This document shows, piece by piece, positions 11,451 to 21,598 of a stretch of 64,000 bases of DNA. The first letter of the stretch is position 1. Each line of letters opens with the position of its first letter. The position numbers were made by a program, and so were the translations under genes. The stretch lies in assembly GCA_039105265.1 (NCBI GenBank), contig JAPFFF010000004.1, positions 3,038,001 through 3,102,000 on the forward strand. The letters run 5' to 3'. The notes under the pieces are model-generated. The model was given only the letters and a program-made list of their open reading frames with translations. It searched no databases and was not told the DNA's origin. The DNA is from Tritrichomonas musculus. Its lineage: Eukaryota > Parabasalia > Tritrichomonadida > Tritrichomonadidae.

Positions 11451-11528
11451 AGAATGAGTATCCCGACTCTCATCCATATCTCGTAATTCAAGTGATTGAC
11501 GGTGGCGAAACATTCGTTCAATTATAAC

Positions 11529-11882
11529 TCATTCAAGGTTTGAGAAGTAGTTCTCTATAGATTTTAAAGCAATCTTAATATTCTTGATATCTTCAGACAT
11601 ATCTGATATCTCATTTTCGATAGCTATGAAACGATGCTCATTCTCTGAATTATCAGTGATGATATCATCTTTAGGAGTTGATTTTCGAGATGTTTTCTTG
11701 AGTGATAATACACCTTTGATGCGCTTGATGCGATATCCGTTGATGTGATACATCTTGTTGAGTTTGTGAGTGGTGAGTTTATCGAGCTCTTCTTGATGGG
11801 ACTTATACCATGAATCGAAGTCGTTAGGTGTATCGAATTCTTTAATGTAGTGCGTGATGGGCTCTATAATCTTAACATCCAT
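11529..11882 (-). CDS. Small Polinton gene, coiled-coil protein
   Basis: 117 codons with an ATG at 11882, transcribed away from the integrase frame, which begins 2 bp away on the other strand. The protein is charged, with a basic middle (NGYRIKRIKGVLSLKKTSRK) and a C-terminal heptad-like helix (IENEISDMSEDIKNIKIALK) predicted by eye to form a coiled coil. It could bind DNA or act as an oligomeric accessory factor. No homologue recognised. Base composition matches the neighbouring Polinton genes. Confidence 0.55.
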   Translation of the reverse strand: MDVKIIEPITHYIKEFDTPNDFDSWYKSHQEELDKLTTHKLNKMYHINGYRIKRIKGVLSLKKTSRKSTPKDDIITDNSENEHRFIAIENEISDMSEDIKNIKIALKSIENYFSNLE

Positions 11883-11884
11883 GT

Positions 11885-12748
11885 TTGAGTGTTAATAAAA
11901 ATAGTGAATTATTAATCAAGAAATATCAACTCCACAAAGTATCACCTAAAGATACATACATCATCGACTTAGTATTCTCAGGTAAACTATGTTACTTATT
12001 CGCTATCAATGTGAATACAAGATACTTATTCGTTGAATTGATGAATGAGATTCTATTCAGTGATAATGAAGAAGATAACGCATCGAAGATATCGAAAACG
12101 AATGTGAAAACAACTGATACTTTCATAAATACTCTTCAGAAACTCATCGATAGAGGTATGAATGTTAAGCATCTTCAAGGTGATGGAGAGAAAGCATTCG
12201 GTGCTAACAAATCCCTTGAGTTCTATAAATCAATGAATATCACATTCGCATCAGTACCTCGAATGAGACTCAATGTATCTCCATCATTCATGAAACCTAT
12301 CATTCCTAAAAATCAATGGAATAAATCAGCTCCAATGCATAGTTCATTAGGTATACTCGATAGAGTAGTTCGTACTATTCGTGACATGGCATATAACATG
12401 AAGGTGGGTATCATCACACCAGGTATCATGAAGGTACTCGTGAATCAATACAACAACGCTCCACATAACACACTCTCGAAATATGTCGGTATGGATATAT
12501 CACCACAGATGGTGCGAGACGATTCCGAACTAGAAGATTACATCATTCGACAGATACATAAAGAGAATTATAACATCATGAATCAACCTGGATTCAAACT
12601 CCCTAACAGTACAGCAGTAAAGATATATAACGAGAATGATTCAATAATGAAGAGAAGATCTATCATTCAACCTGGTAAGTATCATATCGTTGATTCTCAT
12701 TCCCGGGAATGGGGAAATGGGGAAATTGGGAAGTTTAGAAAAAGTTAA
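11885..12748 (+). CDS. Polinton integrase, retroviral-type (rve) core
   Basis: The frame covers the integrase catalytic core: an aspartate in YIIDLVFSGK, a second in HLQGDGEKAFG, and the segment HSSLGILDRVVRTIRDMAYN at the position of the third catalytic region, followed by NQYNNAPHNTLSKYVGMDIS, the typical 'N-x-PH-x-L' integrase tail. Polinton integrases insert the element and make 6-bp duplications. No ATG begins the frame. Sequence past about 12,735 no longer looks like integrase, so the natural end is not in view. The next Polinton piece resumes at about 22,060. Confidence 0.8.
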   Translation: MSVNKNSELLIKKYQLHKVSPKDTYIIDLVFSGKLCYLFAINVNTRYLFVELMNEILFSDNEEDNASKISKTNVKTTDTFINTLQKLIDRGMNVKHLQGDGEKAFGANKSLEFYKSMNITFASVPRMRLNVSPSFMKPIIPKNQWNKSAPMHSSLGILDRVVRTIRDMAYNMKVGIITPGIMKVLVNQYNNAPHNTLSKYVGMDISPQMVRDDSELEDYIIRQIHKENYNIMNQPGFKLPNSTAVKIYNENDSIMKRRSIIQPGKYHIVDSHSREWGNGEIGKFRKS

Positions 12749-13048
12749 ACTTTTTGATTTATAAAATAGTCCTAGAAATCCAGGTTTTAAACAAAAAAAA
12801 AAAAAAAAAAAAAAAAAAAGGAAAATTCAAGTAACTAAAGCAAGACTTAATTTTTCTGCTAAATCAACACTAAAATTATTTTAGTTATAAAAAATCCTTC
12901 TTTATTACTTTTACAATCAAGAATATTCACCATACTCAAAGCAACGTCAAGAATTGATCTGAATTATTTACTATATTTTGCTCATTCTGAAATAAATATT
13001 TATTCTATTAACGAAATAAGCTTTTATAGAAGTAAAAAAAAAATATTA

Positions 13049-13057
13049 TATATAAAA
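13049..13057. repeat. Left 9-bp target-site duplication of the Mutator-like element
   Basis: TATATAAAA at 13049-13057 is repeated exactly at 21599-21607, directly outside the two terminal inverted repeats. Mutator-like elements characteristically make 9-bp duplications. The motif is AT-rich, so chance identity is not negligible on its own. Confidence 0.65.
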
Positions 13058-13175
13058 GGGACCGAAAAGTTAGCACGCTGTGATGGTGAAGTGACCATCA
13101 CGGTGCTCTCAAAAAGTGGAATTTCAAAGGGAGCTTTTTGATACGCAACTTTTTGAAACACGACTTTTTGATAGC
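13058..13175 (+). repeat. Left TIR of the MULE
   Basis: It matches 21482-21598 in reverse complement. It contains the palindromic pair GATGGTGAAGTGACCATC and repeated ACTTTTTGA motifs that may be transposase-binding sites. Confidence 0.8.
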
Positions 13176-13604
13176 AAAAATTTTTAAGAAACAGAGAAAC
13201 CAAAATATGGAAAAGTCACCAACAGGAAAAAAATAAAAAGAAAAGAAAAGAAATTTAAAAAGAAGTAAACCAAAGAAGTATATTAGTTAGTAAATTGGAA
13301 CAAAAAATAAAATGATTATATAATAATTTACCACCAACAACAAAAAACAAAAAATCGAAAAGAAAAAATAATCGTTTTCAGAAGTATAACATTACTGATA
13401 GCAAAAGAAAATAATTAAAGCCCATAATAATAAAAAAGGTAAATAATTAAACAAATAAAAAGCAAAATCAGTACCATATAGAGAACAAAATCAGAAACAA
13501 ATGGCAACAAAAACAATAATAAATGTCAACGAAATCAATGACGAATATCAACAAAATCAACAACCAATGTCGAAAAAAAAGCTGTTTTAAATAATGAATA
13601 AAGA

Positions 13605-13880
13605 TAGAAACAAATACTGAACAAAAGCAGCGATAAATACTGAACAAAAGCAGTGATAAATTCTGAACAAAAGCAGTGATAAATACTGAACAAAAGCAGT
13701 GATAAATTCTGAACAAAAGCAGTGATAAATACTGAACAAAAGCAGCAATAAATTCTGAACAAAAGCAGTGATAAATTCTAAACAAAAGCAGCAATAAATT
13801 CTAAACAAAAGCAGCGATAAATGCTGAATAAAAACAGCAACGAATATCTAACAAAAACAATAACAAATTCTAAACAAAAA
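13605..13880 (+). repeat. 23-bp tandem array inside the left TIR
   Basis: About 12 units of AACAAAAGCAGTGATAAATA+CTG with small variation (TACTG/TTCTG, AGTG/AGCG). The right-hand array of the same element has the same 23-bp period and a related opening, AACAAAGCA, when read inverted. The array yields three spurious overlapping minus-strand frames. Confidence 0.9.
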
Positions 13881-14155
13881 CAGCACCTTTATTTATTTCT
13901 TTAGCATTTTGTTCAACTTAATATAAATAAATTAAATATTAGATTTATATTCCTATTAAATGAGCCTAATATATATTATTTGCATTTTTAATTCTATATG
14001 ATATATATCATATTTAAACAATTAAAAAATAATCAATATCATAAATTAATATGACATTTTTCAACCAAATTACATTAATAAAAAGTATAATTGATTTTAA
14101 AAATCCAGCGTTATTATTAAAAATTGGTAACTTAAATGAATCTATGTCTCAAAAA

Positions 14156-14604
14156 CACTTTTTTTGTGGCTTGTTGTCAACGTTAACTTCGTTATTTCAA
14201 CGTCAATGATCAATGATAAGTGTTTCGTTGAAAATTAGCATCCAAAAAAATGTCACTTTTTTATTTCTATCGTCGTTGATTTAAAATTAAATTATCATTT
14301 CTGTAACATATATATATATTTAGTATTTATATAGATATGATAATGATATTTACTAATTTTTTCAAAATAATAATACTTTATTAAATCATACCAAATATAA
14401 ATTGAATTGATAAAGTTTTTTTCATAAAAAGCTGTCCCTCAAAAAAATTCAACCTTTCAATAAGCATAATTTCAACGTTAACATGTCGTTATGACCAAAT
14501 TGAAACGGTTATAATCAACGGCTTTAAAGTCGTTGACGTTGACATTCAATTTAATAATATAACATTTTGTTCAACGATTTTAACGTCAACATTGGCCAAC
14601 CCTG
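14156..14604. mobile_element. hAT-type MITE, 449 bp, inside the MULE
   Basis: The right end reads inverted as CAGGGTTGGCCAATGTTGAC; the left end is CACTTTTTTTGTGGCTTGTT followed by GTCAACGTTAAC. CTCAAAAA flanks both ends (14148-14155 and 14605-14612), an 8-bp duplication as in hAT. Subterminal CGTTGACGTTGA/TCAACGTTAAC motifs recur several times, as transposase-binding repeats do. Non-coding. Confidence 0.75.
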
Positions 14605-14829
14605 CTCAAAAAGTTATAATCATATAGTAAGCTTTAAAGTATATTTATATAACAGTGTGATATCTAGTCATTTCCAATCTAAATAAAGAATTACACAAAT
14701 TTATTCATTCAAAATAATTGATTAATAATAAACAGTGTTTTCTGACATATTTTATCAAATATTCTAGGTCATGTTTTTTATTTATTGTACAGTTTCAACC
14801 TATACTATATTATATTACTTTGGATTAAT

Positions 14830-15900
14830 CACCAATTGAGGATTGTTTTGTGAAAAAGATGTAACTTCTCACCAATTTCCTTCAAAATTAATAAGCTTCT
14901 TGTAAATGAAGTATCTCTCAAGAAGTCTTCAACACTATCTATATCCATAAATTTTCTTATCAAATGTGTTCTTTCATAATATGATATATGAGAAATAATA
15001 AATTTTTTGGTTCATCTCCTTCTAGTAAAGTCATTTTTTTATTTGTGATCTGGATTTCTTGAGGATAGTGATAAGATAATCATTTAATTTTTTGTATGCA
15101 AATATTTTTGTTTTTGTGGCATAAGAGTTTAAATCTCCTGTCATATTTTATGTTAAGTTTCCATTTTCTAGAACAACTAATCTAGACTTCAAATCATCTA
15201 TTTTTGTCTTCAAAACTTCATGCTCACTTTTAAAAATATATTATTAAATGATGAATATGCTTTATCATATGCTTTAATATATTGGTTAACAGTTAAAATA
15301 GCATCAAGAAAAGATATATCTATCTTCAAAGCAATCTTTCCATCTCATTCTGTTTTAAATATCACCAATGAATCAATAATTGGGAGACTATTTAATCTAT
15401 AGATTCTAGGGATGTACCATTTGCTTCAGTTTGTTCATGCAAAAGCATCAATCTTGTTATGTATTGTATCAATATCATAAATATATATTAGATCATTTGT
15501 AAATTTCATTCATTTCACAGCTGAATTTTCTTTGATCTTTTTTCTACAAACTCTATATTTATGAGGATTGGATATTATAATTGTATTGTTATTCATGGTA
15601 CAACTAGGAAAGTCATCAGTTCCTTGATATTTGATTGTTTCATCAGAAATATTGATAGTAATAATATTCTCATCATAGTTTATATCATTATATTCACTAA
15701 CTTTTGAACCTCCAGCTATTGTATTGTATTTTCAGCCTCCAATTGTAATACCAACCATATCAATTTTATCATCTCTTGCTAATTATACCCTTCTAGTAAC
15801 ATTTTTTAATCCTTTATTCGCATCTTCAACAGTGGCTGCTTAAATATACGCACTTCTTCTCTACATCAATTATAATACTTTTATACAAATATTCTTTCAT
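14830..15900 (-). pseudogene. Gene fossil read with TGA as tryptophan
   Basis: On the minus strand one frame from 15782 to 15201 (about 194 codons) has no TAA or TAG but contains six TGA codons. Each falls where tryptophan would fit, for example GG-W-KY, VK-W-MKF, A-W-TN-W-SKWY and E-W-DGK; TGG is also used. The composition is protein-like (S-E-Y-N-D-I-N-Y, I-S-N-P-H-K-Y-R-V), and further coding-like sequence extends on both sides to about 15900 and 14830. TGA as Trp is the mollicute (Mycoplasma/Spiroplasma) code; trichomonads use the standard code and are known hosts of mycoplasmas. The protein itself is not recognised; a secreted, tail-fibre-like or surface protein is possible. It is broken in several places. 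Transfer from a mollicute or one of its phages is inference. Confidence 0.55.
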
Positions 15901-16462
15901 TTGTATTGAATAATTAACTAAATTAAATTACTTTCAGTTACTAAAGAATATTATTTATTATGCATTATATGGGAATTTTCTATATCAATACAATGCTGAA
16001 ATAACTGCGTACTAAATATTTGAGTAGTTCAAACAAGTTGATTTCAGTAAATATTTAAATCCCTCTAATTACATAATTTTTCACTTTTATTAAAATTTTA
16101 TAGAATCTATTTTTCCAAAAGAATTCCAACATAAATCTTTGAATAGATAGCATATACTCTTTATACATTATACAACTCAAAGAAAAAATGAATAATCAGA
16201 TGTAAACCAATACCAAAATAAATAAATAAAAAAAAACTTATCTCAATATATAAATATACAAATTACTCAAAAAAAAAGTTAAATCTTAATTTTATACAAT
16301 CCTGTATCATATTTATTATATTCTTATTTTCAACATTTAAACAGAATACATTTTTTTTAATCTTTTTGAAATTCATAAATACCGTTTACAATTCCGTAAC
16401 TTTTTCAATATATATATAAATAAAAAGAAAACGGTATTTTAACTATTTTATATATATTACGC

Positions 16463-17821
16463 ATGAATGACCAATTAGAATCCAATTCGATTACATATTT
16501 TGGAATTCAAACCCAATTTCCTTCAGGAAAATCACGCGCTTCACAGCAAATTATTATATACAACATTTTGAAATCAATATTAAAACAAGAAAATGCCATA
16601 ATAGAATCGACTTCAGAAAATCTACCATCGTTATCAGCTTTATGCGCAGTTTTATCATATAAAAACTATGTTTTAAAAAATAATGATAAAGAATTTAATA
16701 AAAAATTGATATTCGGCAATTCATACGAGTGTACATCATCAAAAAAGCAGTTTTTGATTTATTATATATCCACTTCTCGATTTATTCTCGAAAAAAATTG
16801 CAAAGATTTGAATTGTTTACAATATAATCAAAAAGCAACGATGCTCTGTTCAGAAAATGATTTAAATGAGTTCAAAACTAATATAACTGGAAAAGATTCT
16901 ATGCTTTTTTTTTGTACTTATGACTTTATATTTAATCAATTATTTGCTCTAAAAAAAGATCTGCTTTTTTGTAATTCCGTTGTTATTTTTGATGAAATAC
17001 AAAATATCAATGATATATGCCAAAAAAATCCAATATTTAATATTACATTTACTGAAATAAAATTTATTAAAAAAGCAATTGAAGAAAATATCGACACCAA
17101 TTTGATAAGATTTCGTAAAATGCTTGATAAAATTATACTTTTCATGAAAGAAAAATGTTCACCGCAGCAACATAATGGTAATGAAGTAAATATTGACTTA
17201 AGAGCAATGTTCGAATCCTGTGAAATAAATTCAGAAACTTGGCCTATTATTTCAAATGCATTGCACATTACTATCTATTTAATAGAATCGAAAACTCTTC
17301 AATCATCAGAATCAATTGCTTCATGTTTAAACAAATTTTATTTACTATTATATTTGATATTCAGTGAGCAATGTATTTGTTTTGATTCAAAGTATGATAT
17401 TGATAAAGGTCAATTATTTATTTTTTCAAATAAGCCTTCAGCTATTTTTAGTTTCATTAAAAATGCTTGTCATTGTACTATTCTATTAGGAGATCAAATA
17501 CAATCATTTGATTCATTTGAAAACGATTTTAATATGAAATTTGAAATCAAAATATCAACTAATACTTTGGCAAAGTCAAATGAAAAGAAGAACACATCAA
17601 TAGACATCAAAAGTTCAATTAATAAAGTTATTTCAAAAAATCCAATATACATGTCTCTTTTGGATAATAAAAGGTTGATAAGTATCAAAAATAATACAAA
17701 TATTAAATATCAACAAGCAACTGTTAATTCAAACCTTCAGCTTAAATCTACTAATTTAAATCCTCGGCTAGCATTTATAAATTCAACTTTTCAGATCATC
17801 ATCAAGATTCTATTAATCTAA
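16463..17821 (+). CDS. Captured FANCJ/RTEL1-type helicase segment with altered motifs
   Basis: 452 codons from ATG 16463. The N-terminus follows the Rad3/FANCJ/RTEL1 pattern: FPSGKSRASQQ (Q-motif region, about residues 19-29), then ENAIIESTSENLPSLSALCA where family members have 'ESPTGTGKTL..LC', then DSMLFFCTYDFIFNQL ('IIFCPYNYLLD'), VVIFDEIQNINDIC ('VVIFDEAHNIED', about residues 173-186) and CTILLGDQIQSFDSFE ('VLTSGTLSPM..F', near residue 341). So the P-loop is gone, DEAH is DEIQ, and the SGT motif is changed. Yet the frame is open over its whole length, which suggests the ATPase function was lost while the fold was kept. The last ~15 residues run into the repeat array in the wrong frame. 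Homology is by eye. Confidence 0.6.
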   Translation: MNDQLESNSITYFGIQTQFPSGKSRASQQIIIYNILKSILKQENAIIESTSENLPSLSALCAVLSYKNYVLKNNDKEFNKKLIFGNSYECTSSKKQFLIYYISTSRFILEKNCKDLNCLQYNQKATMLCSENDLNEFKTNITGKDSMLFFCTYDFIFNQLFALKKDLLFCNSVVIFDEIQNINDICQKNPIFNITFTEIKFIKKAIEENIDTNLIRFRKMLDKIILFMKEKCSPQQHNGNEVNIDLRAMFESCEINSETWPIISNALHITIYLIESKTLQSSESIASCLNKFYLLLYLIFSEQCICFDSKYDIDKGQLFIFSNKPSAIFSFIKNACHCTILLGDQIQSFDSFENDFNMKFEIKISTNTLAKSNEKKNTSIDIKSSINKVISKNPIYMSLLDNKRLISIKNNTNIKYQQATVNSNLQLKSTNLNPRLAFINSTFQIIIKILLI

Positions 17822-18358
17822 ATAATCAACAAGCGCTTTCAGATCATCATCAAGAATCTATTAATTTAAATAATCAACAAGCGCTTTCAGATCATCATCA
17901 AGAATCTATTAATCTAAATAATCAACAAGCGCTTTCAGATCATCATCAAGATTCTATTAATTCAAATAATCAACAAGCGCTTTCAGATCATCATCAAGAA
18001 TCTATTAATTTAAATAATCAACAAGCGCTTTCAGATCATCATCAAGATTCTATTAATTCAAATAATCAACAAGCGCTTTCAGATCATCATCAAGAATCAA
18101 TTAATTTAAATAATCAACAAGCGCTTTCAGATCATCATCAAGAATCTATTAATTTAAATAATCAACAAGCATTTTCAGATCATCATCAAGAATCTATTAA
18201 TTTAAATAATCAACAAGCGCTTTCAGATCATCATCAAGATTCTATTAATTTAAATAATCAACAAGCGTTTTCAGATCATCATCAAGAATCAATTAATTTA
18301 AATAATCAACAAGCGCTTTCAGATCATCATCAAGATTCTATCAATTCAAATAATCAGA
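17790..18358 (+). repeat. 48-bp (16-residue) in-frame tandem repeat
   Basis: Nearly 12 units of TCAGATCATCATCAAGAATC... encode SDHHQ(E/D)SIN(L/S)NNQQAL in the frame that continues into the zinc finger at 18430-18560. Units alternate GAATCT/GATTCT and TTAAAT/TCAAAT in a pattern that suggests duplication of two-unit blocks. It forms a hydrophilic His/Gln/Asn linker between the helicase-like part and the transposase. Confidence 0.9.
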
Positions 18359-20584
18359 ATGCAAAATCCGATTCAAATTCAGTTAATTCTTTTTTTTTCT
18401 CAAAAGAAAATCTTTCATCATTAGAATGTTCAACTGGCAAAGAGATTGTTGGTATGATTAAAAGAAAAGCTTTTGCTGAAGGTTTCAGTTTATATTCAAC
18501 TCAGTCAAGATCAGCCTCTTTTATGTCATTAAAATGTTCAAACAAAAATTGCAATTTTTTATTAATATTCAAGCCCACAATTACACACAAGCCGACCAAT
18601 ATTATTGCATCACAGATTCAATGAACCTTATTCATAATCATAAACTAAGTCCGATTTCATTCGTTCATAAGACAGTTGATAAAACCACCAAAAATTTAAT
18701 AAATGGAATGAGCAAAGTCCACATAGACAATACCAAAATTGCAGAGTATTTAAATAGAGAGAAAAATATTCAAATCACAACTCAACAAGTATCATATTTG
18801 GTAGATAAGAATAAAGACAAAAAAGTGCCTGAAACAGACGAATTAATTCAAAAAATGATTAACGAGAAAGGAATGTATAAGCTATATCCACCAGATGAAG
18901 ATAATAAAATTAACTACAGAAAAGCTATAGCAACATTCACAGTAAATGAATTAAATAATTTGAAGAATTATGGCGATATGATTTGCCTTGATCCTACTTA
19001 TCCATCACTCACGTCAAATTGGACAACAATACCAATTTCTTTGGTTGGTTCAAGTAGAGAATTGTTATCTGGCGGGGTAGTTTTTTGCAGCAACGTCACA
19101 GCTGATCTCTATGAATGGATTATTAAAACACTAATTTAGGATTTGCCATGCGCTTCTATATTAAAAACTATATGTTCCGACGATGATCTTATTTTGGATT
19201 CAGCATGGAATCAAATAATTCGTGATCCGAAATGTTGTCATATACAGAGAATAATTTGTATATGGCACAAGTATAACCAGTTTAAAGATCTCGTTAAAAA
19301 GTCAGGTTTGTCTGCCAAGGACCAATGCGAAATTCTGGAAAAGTTCATTGAACTTTTTTCGACCAGAAACTGCACTAAATGTGAAGATTTAGTGAAAGAA
19401 ATAAAAAGTAAGCATCCTTCATTTTGTAATTTTATAGTTACATCAATTGAAAATAGATTAAATACTTCAACGAAAGCATTTACGAAAAATGTTTTGTCCC
19501 TTGGATATTTAGCAAACGTTTTTTCTGAGTGCAACAACTCAAATATTAAAAAACTTTTGGGATCAAATGCTTCTTCATTAAGTGAAATGAGAGAAGTGAT
19601 CACTAGATCTGAAGAAAGACGTAAATTGAATCGTGAATTCATAAAAAGTAGAAAATCTTATAAAGCAATTGATGTTCAATTAACAAGTATTATGAGCATT
19701 TTCCATGTTCAGAAAGTAATTGCTGAATCAATTGTGGGATCTAAAAATAAAGCTGACAAATTATCGTTTGAAAAAAATGGGAATATATGGAAAGTAACAG
19801 AAAACCAAACAAATGATATATATTTGGTAAAAAATGAAGGTGTGTGGCAATGTTTATGCGGGAAAGTGACATCAGTCGGACTTCCATGTTCTCATATCAT
19901 TAAGATATTGAAAGAACTCAATGAATTTGAAAAGATTAAAGAATTAATTCATAAAAGGTGGATCCAATCAGAGCAAAGTACTAATATTGAAATTATTAAG
20001 CATTCAGATGAGCAGTTTCAGATTTTTTCAAAAGTTACTAATGTCAATATACCATGCAAAAAAAGATATTTGAATATGATGGCCAAATCACAAAGTGTTG
20101 CATCTATCGCATGTAAAAATAAAAAAGCATACGACGAATATATGAAAATGCTTGAAGATGCACAAAACAAATTCTTAGGAATCTATAATCACAGAGATGC
20201 TAAAGCTGTCAAATGTGGTAGGCCTAGAAAAAGTCGAATAAAACCAAAAGAAATTAAGAAAAGAAAGAAATGCCAAATATGTGGAGAGAATCATGATACA
20301 AAAAAATGTAAAGATTTGGTATCTGTTAGAAAACTTATTGATTTTGAACCAAATAAAAAAAAATCAAAGATGCATTGTGTCATTTGCTCAGGAGCCGGTC
20401 ATTTTGCCAAAACATGCCCAGCATTGCAAAAATGGAAAAAAATAAAAAGAAACGAAGAAGAAGAGGAAGAGGAAGAATATAATTAATAAAATATTTGATT
20501 GCTCATTCTTATTTGTTTTATTAATTTTTCTAATTTAGAAATGGATTTGGTAAAGTGTATTTATTGATTCTTGCATTTCTTTTT

Positions 20585-21172
20585 TGTTAGCTCTTGTCTT
20601 TATGCTTTGTTAGATCTTGTATTTATGCTTTGTTAGATCTTGTCTTTATGCTTTGTTAGATCTTGTCTTTATGCTTTGTTAGATCTTGTCTTTATGCTTT
20701 GTTAGATCTTGTCTTTATGCTTTGTTAGATCTTGTCTTTATGCTTTGTTAGATCTTGTCTTTATGCTTTGTTAGATCTTGTCTTTATGCTTTGTTAGATC
20801 TTGTCTTTATGCTTTGTTAGATCTTGTATTTATGCTTTGTTAGATCTTGTCTTTATGCTTTGTTAGATCTTGTCTTTATGCTTTGTTAGATCTTGTCTTT
20901 ATGCTTTGTTAGATCTTGTCTTTATGCTTTGTTAGATCTTGTCTTTATGCTTTGTTAGATCTTGTATTTATGCTTTGTTAGATCTTGTATTTATGCTTTG
21001 TTAGATCTTGTCTTTATGCTTTGTTAGATCTTGTCTTTATGCTTTGTTAGATCTTGTATTTATGCTTTGTTAGATCTTGTCTTTATGCTTTGTTAGATCT
21101 TGTCTTTATGCTTTGTTAGATCTTGTCTTTATGCTTTGTTAGATCTTGTCTTTATGCTTTGTTAGATCTTAT
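20585..21172 (+). repeat. 23-bp tandem array inside the right TIR
   Basis: About 25 copies of TGTTAGATCTTGTCTTTATG+CTT, almost identical except TGTC/TGTA. Homogeneity is much higher than in the left array, suggesting recent expansion. Starts about 100 bp after the transposase stop. Confidence 0.9.
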
Positions 21173-21481
21173 ATTTCGGATTCATTAGTTCTTATGTTTC
21201 TGAAAATAATAACGGATAAAAACTAGAAAATATTATCATCGAGTTACTATCCGAGAAAATCTTTTATCTTTCGTCTTTGTTGGCTCTTGTATTCCGGGAA
21301 ATAATATCTGGGAAATGCAAACTGGAAAATATTTTCAGCGAGTTATTATCTCCGATTAACTATTTGAGATTACAGACTGTGGAATTTCTATCTGCGAATA
21401 ACTATCTGCGAATAACTATCTGTTTCTATTATTATAATTTTAAAAAAAATGGCGCCAAATATTCTAATATCAAAAAGTTCA

Positions 21482-21598
21482 TTATCAAAAAGCTGTGTTT
21501 CAAAAAGTTGCGTATCAAAAAACTCCCTTTGAAATTCCACTTTTTGAGAACACCGTGATGGTCATTTCACCATCACAGCGTGTGAATTATACTTCCTC
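21482..21598 (-). repeat. Right TIR of the MULE
   Basis: Reverse complement of 13058-13175 with few mismatches in the inner ~100 bp. Followed by TATATAAAA (21599-21607). Confidence 0.8.

Larger units (their letters stand above)
16463..20486 (+). pseudogene. MULE transposase gene with captured helicase-like N-terminus
   Basis: The gene reads in three open segments: helicase-like part (16463 to about 17785), 16-residue repeats plus a C2-type zinc finger start (about 17790-18575, another frame), and the transposase (about 18560-20486, a third frame, interrupted by TAG at 19137-19139). In the last, the DDE core shows ICLDPTYPS (first Asp), an Asp in DDDLILDSAWNQI, and VFSECNNSNIKK for the Glu region. 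It is followed by a SWIM finger (CLCGKVTSVGLPCSHI, about 19855-19900) and two CCHC-type knuckles (CQICGENHDTKKC and CVICSGAGHFAKTC), then an acidic tail. SWIM plus DDE is diagnostic of MULE transposases. Knuckles at the C-terminus are a less usual addition. Two frame jumps and one stop mark it as inactive unless recoded. Confidence 0.8.
13058..21598 (+). mobile_element. Mutator-like transposon (MULE), 8.5 kb
   Basis: Bounded by TIRs of about 118 bp (13058-13175 and 21482-21598). The core GCTGTGATGGTGAA..GACC and the run TCAAAAAGTGGAATTTCAAA are almost identical in the two; only the outermost ~16 bp differ. Flanked by TATATAAAA. Contents from left: 23-bp array (13605-13880), a nested hAT MITE (14156-14604), a TGA-as-Trp gene fossil (about 14830-15900), and the transposase gene (16463-20486) with a captured helicase segment, 16-residue repeats, a zinc finger, a DDE core, SWIM finger and zinc knuckles. 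A second 23-bp array (20585-21172) precedes the right TIR. It sits between two halves of the Polinton fossil, so it is younger. The transposase has two frame jumps and one in-frame stop, so this copy is not autonomous as it reads. Confidence 0.85.

Noticed and set aside
13468-13808. Cys/Phe-rich minus-strand frames resembling membrane peptides
   Set aside because: Three overlapping frames come from the 23-bp tandem array; no start context or homology.
13605-21172. CRISPR array
   Set aside because: The 23-bp units are directly adjacent without unique spacers, and the context is a eukaryotic transposon.
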